A stretch of DNA of 7,970 nucleotides from Bacillota bacterium (GTDB lineage: Bacteria; Bacillota; Clostridia; Lachnospirales; Lachnospiraceae): NCBI GenBank assembly GCA_023387655.1, contig JAEWHR010000144.1:1-7970 (forward strand), read 5' to 3'. This document shows, piece by piece, positions 1-5,726 of this stretch. The notes under the pieces are model-generated. The model saw only the letters and a program-made list of their open reading frames with translations, did not search any database and was not told the DNA's origin. Position 1 is the stretch's first letter, and each line of letters begins with the position of its first letter. The position numbers and the translations under genes are program-made.

Positions 1-77
1 TCTTCTTGCTCATAAACTCTGGCCGCTTTGTCAAGAAGTTCGGTTAATTGGGTGATGCGTTGTTTTTTTTCCTGCAT
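1..77 (-). CDS. ligA: NAD-dependent DNA ligase LigA, N-terminal fragment (cut by window edge)
   Basis: Only the first 25 codons are present. The peptide starts MQEKKQRITQLTELLDKAAR and continues VYEQE. The pattern of a basic start, 'RI..L..LL..A...Y' and an acidic end matches the start of the adenylation-domain helices (Ia region) of clostridial LigA, which binds NAD+ and seals nicks in DNA during replication and repair. The start is supported by an AAGGAG ribosome binding site at 85-90, seven bases before the ATG at 75-77. The gene lies downstream of rluF on the same strand with a 194-bp gap and no obvious terminator between, so some readthrough is possible. The catalytic lysine motif lies outside the window, so the name rests on a short N-terminal resemblance. 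Another helical protein remains possible. Confidence 0.55.
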   Translation of the reverse strand, partial: MQEKKQRITQLTELLDKAARVYEQE

Positions 78-84
78 TGCCTTG

Positions 85-90
85 CTCCTT
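85..90 (-). promoter_or_regulatory. Ribosome binding site of the ligA-like gene
   Basis: On the minus strand AAGGAG stands seven bases before the ATG at 77-75. It is a near-consensus Shine-Dalgarno sequence at ideal spacing and decides the start of the edge gene. Confidence 0.75.
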
Positions 91-181
91 TAATACTTCT
101 ATACTTTTTTGTTTATGCTTATTTTTAATAGATTCTCATTGTATTTTCTTGTATTAATTTTAATTTACTTTTATTCATTTC

Positions 182-217
182 TGCATTCGTATCCATCGTT
201 CGTTCTATTCTAATGCA
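182..217. other. Weak inverted repeat between rluF and the ligA-like gene
   Basis: TGCATT at 182-187 pairs with AATGCA at 212-217 around a 24-base loop. The rest of 91-271 is T-rich on the plus strand, and I see no convincing promoter or intrinsic terminator in it. The stem is short and has no U-tract, so it is recorded only as a possible structure. Confidence 0.25.
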
Positions 218-271
218 AACTCTTAACACTTTTTTGCTTCTACATTCTTACTTCAGAGAAAAAGCTAGTAC

Positions 272-1594
272 CTATTTCCCCTTTGAGTAATTTCTATGTT
301 TTTGTGATTTATTACGTGATGCGGATTTATTGTTCTCAGTTTTATTTCTTGAACTAAACTTATTTTCCTCTGTCTTATTCTTTGAACTGAACTTATTTCC
401 TTCTGTCCTATTCTTTGAACTAAACTTATTTTCTTCTGTCGTATTCTTTGAACTGAACCTATTCCCCTCTGTTCTATTCTTTGAACTGAACTTATTACCC
501 TCATTCCTATTCTTTGAACTAAACTTATTTTCCTCTGTTCTATTCTTTGAACCAAACTTATTTTCCTCTGTCTTATTCTTTGAACTGAACTTATTTTCCT
601 CTGTCTTATTCTTTGAACTGAACTTATTTCCCTCGATCCTATTCTTAGAGGTAAGTCTACTTGCATCAGCCCTATTTCTCGTAGCCTCGCTTCTTTTCTT
701 ATCGTCCTTTTTTTCTGTAAAATATTTATCTTTCGTTTTTCTCTTTCCAGTGGTTACTTTCTTACCATGAGATTTTGATATATTACTTGAGTTTACTCTT
801 TCAAGTGGAAATTCATCATCCGGTTCTAGATTCAACGCTTCATTTCTTGATAGTTCAATTTGTTCCTTTAATCCCTCAAGCTCTTTGTCAGTTAAGTTAC
901 GATACCCTCCAACTTTTAGCCTACCAAGATTAACATTCATAATACGAACACGTACAAGTCTTATAACCTTATAATCAAAATGCTCACACATACGACGAAT
1001 CTGACGATTTAACCCTTGTGTTAAAATAATTTTAAATGTTACCTTATCAATCGCTTCTAACGTACAAGGTTTCGTTACTGTATCAAGTATTGGCACTCCA
1101 CCGGCCATTCCTTTTAAAAATTCAGCAGTAATAGGCTTATTTACTGTTACGATATATTCCTTTTCATGATGATTTCCTGCTCGTAAAATTTTATTAACGA
1201 TATCTCCATTGTTTGTTAAGAAGATAAGACCTTCGGAATCCTTATCAAGTCTTCCAATTGGATAAATACGCTGACCATACTTAATAAAATCGATAATATT
1301 ATCCGGTTCTCTTCTCTCCGTTGTACACACGATACCCTTTGGTTTATGAAATGCGATGAGAACCATCTTTTCTTCTCTACTTACTTCTTTCTTACCAAGC
1401 ATTACCTTCTGCCCTGGTAATACCTTACTCCCCATCACTGCAACTTCACCGTCGATGGTAACCTCACCTTTTGCAATTCTTGTATCTGCCTCTCTACGGG
1501 AACAGATCCCAGAATCACTAAGATATTTATTAATACGGACTGCCTTTTCTTCCGTTTCTTCTGTAGCAAATAATCGTTTTGTAACCTTCGCCAT
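272..1594 (-). CDS. rluF: 23S rRNA pseudouridine synthase, RluF type, with repetitive C-terminal tail
   Basis: RsuA/RluB/E/F-family synthases convert a 23S rRNA uridine to pseudouridine (E. coli RluF acts on U2604). Numbering from the ATG at 1594 (440 aa): an S4 RNA-binding domain at about 19-65 (VRINKYLSDSGICSRREAD), then the catalytic domain with IGRLDKDSEGL, whose Asp117 is the catalytic aspartate, and NRQIRRMCEHF at about 196-206. The core ends near residue 245. E. coli RluF has about 290 residues, so this protein carries an extra tail of about 170: a Lys/Glu/Asn/Ser-rich linker, then eleven 11-residue repeats at about 313-433. The tail is strongly basic and probably disordered. An in-frame ATG exists at 1615 (447 aa), but it has no ribosome binding site upstream. 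For the inner ATG, GAAAGGA at 1606-1612 lies 11 bases before the start, so I chose that one. The exact target uridine is inferred from family resemblance. Confidence 0.88.
   Translation of the reverse strand: MAKVTKRLFATEETEEKAVRINKYLSDSGICSRREADTRIAKGEVTIDGEVAVMGSKVLPGQKVMLGKKEVSREEKMVLIAFHKPKGIVCTTERREPDNIIDFIKYGQRIYPIGRLDKDSEGLIFLTNNGDIVNKILRAGNHHEKEYIVTVNKPITAEFLKGMAGGVPILDTVTKPCTLEAIDKVTFKIILTQGLNRQIRRMCEHFDYKVIRLVRVRIMNVNLGRLKVGGYRNLTDKELEGLKEQIELSRNEALNLEPDDEFPLERVNSSNISKSHGKKVTTGKRKTKDKYFTEKKDDKKRSEATRNRADASRLTSKNRIEGNKFSSKNKTEENKFSSKNKTEENKFGSKNRTEENKFSSKNRNEGNKFSSKNRTEGNRFSSKNTTEENKFSSKNRTEGNKFSSKNKTEENKFSSRNKTENNKSASRNKSQKHRNYSKGK
296..658 (-). repeat. Eleven-copy 33-bp in-frame tandem repeat in the rluF tail
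   Basis: The unit encodes KFSSKNKTEEN with variants (KFGSKNRTEEN, KFSSKNRTEGN, RFSSKNTTEEN). Nine well-conserved copies occupy 329-625 and a degenerate copy lies at each end (RLTSKNRIEGN and KSASRNKSQKH). The period is exactly 33 bp, so gain or loss of units keeps the reading frame. Units differ both in amino acids (Lys/Arg/Thr at position 7, Glu/Gly at position 10) and synonymously (the Phe codon is TTT in some copies and TTC in others), so the array is not freshly duplicated. Because the period is divisible by three, two other frames stay open through the repeats, giving false ORFs. Confidence 0.95.
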
Positions 1595-2025
1595 GTTTCT
1601 TATATTCCTTTCCATTTGAAAAACTCATAAGGTTTCTAAATTATTATAGAATTATATAATATTTTAATCAGGACATAGTATAAAATAAAACTTATAAAAC
1701 CATATATCTAAAAGAAAAACCTTATTCTATTTTCTCACCAGTTGTATTATTATATCATTATTTTCTTATCATTCCAATCATTTCTTATTTTCTGATTTTC
1801 ATATCATCCTTGCCAACTCTTATTATCCACAATGGTATATCTATAACGAGATATCCCCTGTTTTATCATACCCTATCCCTTATAAACGCTGTATTTGCTT
1901 CTACTTTTTTATTCTTAAATAGAGAAACATTTAGAATTATTGACTTTACAAATCTTTCATTTGCCGATATAATATTGGAGTACTATAAACAATTTTATAT
2001 TCTAAGTCTTTCTTAGGCATATTTT
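1595..2025. other. AT-rich intergenic region between rluF and the tRNA gene
   Basis: This stretch holds the divergent starts of rluF (minus) and tRNA-Arg (plus). It contains several TATAAT-like words on the minus strand near 1644-1665, which could serve rluF, though no good -35 partner is visible. A 9-bp inverted repeat (ATAAGGTTT at 1627-1635 with AAACCTTAT at 1717-1725) encloses about 80 bases. A small hairpin CTAAG-TCTTT-CTTAG lies at 2002-2016, just before the tRNA. A 68-codon plus-strand reading frame at 1810-2016 has no ribosome binding site and contains the tRNA promoter, so I do not call it a gene. Confidence 0.5.
1945..1973 (+). promoter_or_regulatory. Sigma-70-type promoter of tRNA-Arg
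   Basis: A TTTACA -35 box at 1945-1950 and a perfect TATAAT -10 box at 1968-1973 are separated by exactly 17 bases. Transcription would start near 1980, leaving a leader of about 45 bases before the mature tRNA. Confidence 0.7.
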
Positions 2026-2098
2026 GCATCTGTAGCTCAGTGGATAGGGCAGCAGCTTCCGAAGCTGAAGGTCGTAGGTTCGAATCCTATCAGATGCA
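2026..2098 (+). tRNA. tRNA-Arg, anticodon CCG
   Basis: The 73-base sequence folds as a standard cloverleaf. The acceptor stem is GCATCTG with CAGATGC, the D stem GCTC with GGGC (one wobble), and the anticodon loop TTCCGAA gives anticodon CCG, which reads the arginine codon CGG. The T stem is GTAGG with CCTAT around TTCGAAT, and the discriminator base is A. The outermost anticodon-stem pair is a G-A mismatch, leaving four good pairs. CCA is not encoded, so it must be added after transcription. It has its own promoter upstream and a T-run immediately downstream, so it appears to be a single-gene transcript. Confidence 0.95.
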
Positions 2099-2105
2099 TT
2101 TTTTA
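2099..2105 (+). terminator. T-run ending the tRNA-Arg transcript
   Basis: Six or more T residues directly follow the discriminator base. The acceptor and T-arm helices of the tRNA could serve as the terminator stem. No separate GC-rich hairpin is visible, so this is a weak call. Confidence 0.35.
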
Positions 2106-2188
2106 TACTCAAAAATAGCCTTTCTTTTCTCTTTTTTCATATGAAATCTCTTTTTCTTCTTTGATTTTTCCCTTTCTATGTAAATTTT

Positions 2189-2279
2189 TGTTACATCTTT
2201 GTTACGAATTATTAAACTTATGTTACCAAATTTTGAGATGATAGTTGATTTTTGGGACAAATTTTGGTATGATAGGTGA
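2189..2279 (+). promoter_or_regulatory. Repeat-rich promoter region of the secreted-protein gene
   Basis: Two sets of repeats lie upstream of and over the promoter. TGTTAC occurs at 2189-2194, 2200-2205 and 2221-2226, with offsets of 11 and 21 bases, close to one and two helical turns. A 22-base direct repeat follows at 2227-2248 and 2258-2279. It shares CAAATTTTG and ATGATAG, matches at 19 of 22 positions, and is offset by 31 bases (about three turns). The second copy covers the -10 box. Same-face spacing suggests cooperative binding by a regulator, which is an inference. Confidence 0.4.
2245..2273 (+). promoter_or_regulatory. Promoter of the secreted-protein gene
   Basis: TTGATT at 2245-2250 and TATGAT at 2268-2273 are separated by 17 bases. 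The predicted transcript has a leader of about 105 bases before the ATG at 2385. That leader includes a possible stem AGTTAG/CTAACT near 2281-2309. Confidence 0.55.
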
Positions 2280-2384
2280 AGTTAGTTACTCATGATATAT
2301 TCCTAACTCAAAATTATATTTACATATGACACTTTTGATCGACATAGCAATATCATCTCAAAGAAGAACTTAAGGAGTACCCCT

Positions 2385-3137
2385 ATGAGATTAAAGTATA
2401 AAAAATTATTGTTATTATTTACGATGGGTATCTTTGGAGTTGGTATGGTCACTATATCCTTTCAAGTTGCGCCTGACTCTGTCTTATCAGCAGCTTTTAT
2501 GAGAGAGGGTGATCCAGATTCCTCGCAATCCCCTAGTCCTACCAATTCTCTTGCGTCTTCACAAGCAGTCACTCCTACTATATCTGCAACAAATACACCA
2601 ATACCGGAAGATCCAAAAGCACTAAAAAAGAATGCTTTTCCGGAAATCAATAACCTCTTTGAGACTTTCTTAGAGGCAAAAATAAAAGCTGATGCAGAGG
2701 CTATCGAGACAATTAAGGCTTGTGTTACAGATGCTAGCCTAATAGATTTTGAACGTATCTCTAAAAAAGTAGAATATATAACGGATTACAAGAACATCAA
2801 TTGCTATACGAAACCTGGAACTGGTGAAATAGACTACATTGTTTATGTATGCTATGACATTATGATAACCAAGATACAAACAGGTGCTCCAAGTATTGAC
2901 GAATTCTATGTTACTTATCAAGATGGAAAACCATATATTTATTATGGAACTGTGTCCGAAGAAACGAAAACCTATATTAATAAAACGCGTTCCGATACCG
3001 AAGTTCAGGAATTAATAACTAAGGTAGATGAGAATTTTCTAAAAGCATTGGATGCAGATGAAGATTTAAAAGAATTCTATGAAAATCTTAAGGCGCAAAT
3101 TCCAAGCGGTGGACCAACTGTAACACCAGAACCATAA
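2385..3137 (+). CDS. Secreted or membrane-anchored hypothetical protein (Lachnospiraceae type)
   Basis: 250 aa with an AAGGAG ribosome binding site at 2372-2377, seven bases before the ATG. Residues 5-29 form a signal sequence or anchor (KKLLLLFTMGIFGVGMVTIS), with possible cleavage near VLSA-A at about 36. There is no lipobox cysteine. Residues 43-77 are a Ser/Pro/Thr-rich linker, and the C-terminus is a short Pro/Thr tail. The globular part (about 80-235) begins with the helix INNLFETFLEAKIKADAEAI, followed by a beta-rich region (NCYTKPGTGEIDYIVYVCYD, then FYVTYQDGKPYIYYG). This order suggests a small alpha+beta domain such as an NTF2-like fold. Three cysteines (113, 140, 156) lie in it. 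From memory, secreted proteins with the same 'YTKPG...YVVY.YY' pattern are common in Lachnospiraceae and have no assigned function. It is monocistronic, with its own promoter and a downstream terminator-like structure. Confidence 0.75.
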   Translation: MRLKYKKLLLLFTMGIFGVGMVTISFQVAPDSVLSAAFMREGDPDSSQSPSPTNSLASSQAVTPTISATNTPIPEDPKALKKNAFPEINNLFETFLEAKIKADAEAIETIKACVTDASLIDFERISKKVEYITDYKNINCYTKPGTGEIDYIVYVCYDIMITKIQTGAPSIDEFYVTYQDGKPYIYYGTVSEETKTYINKTRSDTEVQELITKVDENFLKALDADEDLKEFYENLKAQIPSGGPTVTPEP

Positions 3138-3183
3138 TTTTAACATCGAATCATCCAAAATCGATGAATATAACATGTAACAT

Positions 3184-3254
3184 AAACGGGAACCTACAAA
3201 ACTCCTTCTGAAAGCTCTCCTGCTTCTCAATGGAATCTGTATAAGTTCCCGTTT
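3184..3254 (+). terminator. Large-loop terminator-like inverted repeat between convergent genes
   Basis: AAACGGGAAC at 3184-3193 is perfectly complementary to GTTCCCGTTT at 3245-3254, and the right arm runs into five T residues on the plus strand. The loop is 51 bases, far larger than in a usual intrinsic terminator, and contains a minor stem (AAGC/GCTT around 3212-3225). It sits between the convergent genes at 3137 and 3356, so termination of the plus-strand gene is the simplest role. A smaller hairpin, CATCGA/TCGATG at 3144-3166, precedes it and has no T-run. Confidence 0.5.
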
Positions 3255-3355
3255 TTAAAGTAAAGAATCAAATGATTGCTTTAATTAATAATAACTTACC
3301 CTCAAACTTATCTAATTGATACTTATCCCATGTATTCTATAGGAGATATTTCATA

Positions 3356-4300
3356 TTAAAATTCGCCAAACTCCAATAATCTATCCCGTATGAACTCATA
3401 ATTATATACAGTATCCGAAAGAATCTCTTCCAATGCGACTTGAGTTTGATTAATTTCCTTCACCATTTCCTCCAAATGCTCTTTATCTCTTTCTTCTCCA
3501 ACTGGTACTAATATAAGCTCATGTATACTTGATGGCAAAAGAAAAAAATCTGTCCCTAATTGATTATAAAAAAGTTCCAGTAATCCTTGGTATAATAAAC
3601 AACTAGCACCATTAATTCCACAGCTGTTAGTTAAAACATACATCGAAGAATTGAAGGAAGCTGGTAAGGTCACCACTTCTTTTTGTGGGGTCCATGTCTC
3701 TTGTTTTATGGCATCATAAACAATATCCTCCATCGGTCGTATGATTGCTGGGAATATATTTTTTGTATTTTCCATGGCGACATTACATAATTCTTCTACT
3801 GATACGCCCCAACTCTTACTATGTTCTTCTGTAATTCTTACACTACCAATTCCCTCTTCATCTCTTCTGATTAGGCAATGGAAGGTAACAGCAAACTCTA
3901 ACATACGATAATGCGGAACGCTCTCTAATAATACTTGGTTTTTTTCATAATTTACTAACCGATATATTATTCTAGATTTCATTTCCTCAAATTCCATTCG
4001 TGTTGGAATCGCAATACGTGTCGTCTCCTCTTTCGCTTCATCATAAGCCTTTATCACCTCATTCACTATGTCATCTAATGATTCACCCTTCTTATAATTC
4101 TCATAATAAGGATTCAAATAAATACTTGGTAGTATCTTATCCTTAGTGCAACGAATCATTAGACCATCTAGTAATAGACCGTTGTTTTTACGAACCTGAT
4201 TTAAATTGGTATCGTATTCCTCCCCTAATCGTATTTTTACTTCCTCCTTTATATAATTTAGGAAGTTTTCATAGGATATTAATTTAGTCACATAGAACAC
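3356..4300 (-). CDS. DUF5688 family protein
   Basis: A soluble 314-residue protein with no signal peptide or membrane helix. It matches what I know of DUF5688, an uncharacterised family common in Lachnospiraceae. Characteristic segments are PSIYLNPYYENYKKG (about 58-72), the region around LEFAVTFHCLI and the GIGSVRI strand (about 134-156), SWGVSVEELCNVAMENT (163-179), YVLTNSCGINGASCLLYQG (221-239) and FFLLPSSIHELILVPV (252-267), ending with a helical QVALEEILSDTVYNY. The function is unknown. The start is uncertain. The open frame begins with GTG at 4300 and a second GTG lies at 4291, but neither has a ribosome binding site, and the first in-frame ATG is around codon 48. A good AAAGGAGAA at 4334-4342 is about 33 bases upstream and cannot serve either start directly. 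Family members usually begin close to the 'SYENFL' segment, so little or nothing is missing at the N-terminus. Confidence 0.8.
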   Translation of the reverse strand: MFYVTKLISYENFLNYIKEEVKIRLGEEYDTNLNQVRKNNGLLLDGLMIRCTKDKILPSIYLNPYYENYKKGESLDDIVNEVIKAYDEAKEETTRIAIPTRMEFEEMKSRIIYRLVNYEKNQVLLESVPHYRMLEFAVTFHCLIRRDEEGIGSVRITEEHSKSWGVSVEELCNVAMENTKNIFPAIIRPMEDIVYDAIKQETWTPQKEVVTLPASFNSSMYVLTNSCGINGASCLLYQGLLELFYNQLGTDFFLLPSSIHELILVPVGEERDKEHLEEMVKEINQTQVALEEILSDTVYNYEFIRDRLLEFGEF

Positions 4301-4525
4301 AATCAGCGTTTAGCTTATAGACCAATGCTGATATTCTCCTTTCCTTTATTTCCATGAATTATCTTCTACTTTTAACCTTCGCCTAACAAAAATAATGAAT
4401 TCCACTAATATAAAACCGATACTTTTATAAATGATTTGGGGTTGTATTAAGAGGAAATATAATATGGTTACGAATTAAGAGACCTTTAAAAGATTAATTA
4501 CTGCATAAAGTTATATGCTTGCAGT

Positions 4526-4733
4526 AGATTCAGATACTTACAATAGATTCATATACTTACAATGATTCAGATACTTTCAATAGATTCAGATACTTTCAAT
4601 AGATTCAGATACTTTCAATAGTTTCAGATACTTTCAATAAATTCAGATACTTTCAATAGATTCAGATACTTTCAATAGATTCAGATACTTTCAATAGATT
4701 CAGATACTTTCAATAAATTCAGATACTTTCAAT
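4526..4733. repeat. Eleven-copy 19-bp intergenic tandem repeat
   Basis: The unit AGATTCAGATACTTTCAAT repeats head to tail without spacers. Starts are at 4526, 4545, 4564 (an 18-base copy lacking the first A), 4582, 4601, 4620, 4639, 4658, 4677, 4696 and 4715. Copies 1 and 2 carry ACTTACAAT instead of ACTTTCAAT, and copy 2 also has CATATAC. Copy 6 starts AGTTT, and copies 7 and 11 start AAATT. Copies 4, 5, 8, 9 and 10 are identical. A degenerate piece with GATTCA and GATAC follows to about 4755. The period is not a multiple of three, so the array does not encode a repetitive peptide. It could be a minisatellite, a protein-binding array or a structured transcript; nothing here decides between them. 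Confidence 0.95.
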
Positions 4734-4827
4734 AGATAGATTCAAAATCTGATACCTAATACATTTCTTGTAAGGACAAAAGTAGTTGGTTATCTTCCAT
4801 GGTAGTTTCATCGTACCAAAATAGGGT

Positions 4828-4860
4828 AAAAAAAACAATCGCAAGTTTCCTTAGCGATTG
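4828..4860 (-). terminator. Intrinsic terminator of the GGDEF-EAL / membrane-protein operon
   Basis: Read on the minus strand, CAATCGC (4860-4854) pairs with GCGATTG (4842-4836). Inside it, AAG pairs with CTT around a GAAA tetraloop after one bulged T. Eight T residues follow directly (4835-4828). This is a textbook rho-independent terminator 29 bases past the stop codon at 4889. On the minus strand the 19-bp array lies beyond it. Confidence 0.9.
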
Positions 4861-4888
4861 TAGAAAATTTGTATGAAAGTTCGACATA

Positions 4889-5686
4889 TTAAATAAAAGA
4901 TCCTCTCGTACTATGAGATGGTTTAGCATCACTCATGCAGATAGCCACTTGTCCTGGCAAATAACAAGCCCACATACCAATACTAGATACTTGAATTAAA
5001 ACATTCAGGATATTTGACTCAATCGCTATGTATAATGGTAGATTAAATAAGCCAACTTGAATGTCACAGAGAAAAAAAAGAATCATACCAACTAAAAATA
5101 ATCCATATCGAATCTGTCCATTCATATAATGCTTCTTTGGATAAAGAAGAAGTAAAAAGAGAATGTTCGCAACGAAATTTACAAGATAAAATACAGTAAC
5201 CAATAAGAGGATATCAATAAGAAAGCCTTTCGATTGCAGGAAAACGATAATCAAAGCACTTAAGAAACACCTAGTAGCTAGGTGAAATAAAAAGTCTAAT
5301 AATCCTTTCTCATTTCTGCGTCTATGAACACGATTTTCCATACGAAGTGAATACCGTAATAAGCTAAACATACGATAAAAATAAATCAACTGAACGAAAC
5401 AAAAAGCAATAACACCATATTCAAACACCGAGGTAAATAACAAAAATACGTCTGCTATTACCGTAAATGCAAAGGCGACATTTAATAATACTCGATCCGC
5501 TGTTGCTTGATAACATATTGTTCTAACCAATGTTAATATAAGACATAACAGAATCGAAGTAAATTTTATGATTGAGGCCACAATCACTGGACCTTCAAAA
5601 AAGTCCAGTGCTAAGAAAACTAGATATAAAATTCCAAGGCTGCAAACAATACCCTTACTAATAATATTTCCTAAACGATAATTCAT
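4889..5686 (-). CDS. Polytopic membrane protein, YhhN/TMEM86-like
   Basis: 265 aa, very hydrophobic, with about eight membrane helices (roughly 13-29, 34-54, 65-84, 87-106, 132-151, 157-181, 193-213, 222-245) and a basic loop RMENRVHRRRNEK at 115-127. The layout resembles the YhhN/TMEM86 (lysoplasmalogenase-like) family: a Lys near the start of helix 2 (K41), an acidic helix IADVFLLF (77-84) followed by GVIAFCFVQLIY (91-102), and a second acidic helix LFFLCDIQVGL (203-213). YhhN proteins more typically have 'GD' and 'GH' in these places, while here the residues are AD and VQ, so the similarity is remote and enzymatic activity is doubtful. The start is supported by GGAG at 5694-5697, seven bases before the ATG. 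It lies 40 bp after the GGDEF-EAL gene with no terminator between, so the two are probably cotranscribed. Confidence 0.55.
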   Translation of the reverse strand: MNYRLGNIISKGIVCSLGILYLVFLALDFFEGPVIVASIIKFTSILLCLILTLVRTICYQATADRVLLNVAFAFTVIADVFLLFTSVFEYGVIAFCFVQLIYFYRMFSLLRYSLRMENRVHRRRNEKGLLDFLFHLATRCFLSALIIVFLQSKGFLIDILLLVTVFYLVNFVANILFLLLLYPKKHYMNGQIRYGLFLVGMILFFLCDIQVGLFNLPLYIAIESNILNVLIQVSSIGMWACYLPGQVAICMSDAKPSHSTRGSFI

Positions 5687-5726
5687 ATGCTTTCTCCAAA
5701 TCTAAGGAAAGACATTCTGCCAATTC

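Larger units (their letters stand above)
4301..4888. other. Non-coding region between the DUF5688 gene and the membrane-protein gene
   Basis: No gene is supported here on either strand. From the left it holds a purine-rich AAAGGAGAA (minus strand, 4334-4342), an AT-rich stretch with no clear promoter, a hairpin with GCATA at 4503-4507 and TATGC at 4514-4518 (six-base loop), the 19-bp tandem array at 4526-4733, a small inverted repeat AGATT-CAA-AATCT just after it, and the terminator at 4828-4860. A promoter for the DUF5688 gene should lie in this region, but I could not identify one with confidence. Confidence 0.7.

Noticed and set aside
265..666. Minus-strand reading frame with VQRIRQRKIS repeats
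   Set aside because: It is a second frame through the same 33-bp array and overlaps rluF almost completely.
330..770. Plus-strand reading frame with hydrophobic FFELNLF repeats
   Set aside because: It is the antisense of the 33-bp rluF repeats. A period divisible by three keeps several frames open, and there is no ribosome binding site. The rluF frame has a catalytic core attached, so it is the real one.
1595..1615. Upstream ATG at 1615 as the rluF start
   Set aside because: No ribosome binding site precedes it, and the purine-rich GAAAGGA that serves the ATG at 1594 would lie inside the coding sequence.
1356..1619. Plus-strand frame opposite the start of rluF
   Set aside because: It is antisense to the conserved S4 domain and has no ribosome binding site.
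1810..2016. 68-codon plus-strand reading frame before the tRNA
   Set aside because: It has no ribosome binding site, its AT-rich composition gives a featureless peptide, and it contains the tRNA promoter.
2026..2098. tRNA gene as an integration site for a mobile element
   Set aside because: No integrase gene or direct repeat of the tRNA 3' end was seen in the window.
2462..2921. Two minus-strand frames (2462-2650 and 2739-2921) inside the secreted-protein gene
   Set aside because: They are antisense shadows of a gene with a good start, ribosome binding site and signal sequence.
4526..4733. Possible CRISPR array
   Set aside because: The 19-bp units are contiguous with no unique spacers, and no cas gene is nearby.
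4526..4733. Plasmid-type iteron origin
   Set aside because: There is no replication initiator gene, DnaA-box cluster or partition gene in the window, and the flanking genes look chromosomal.
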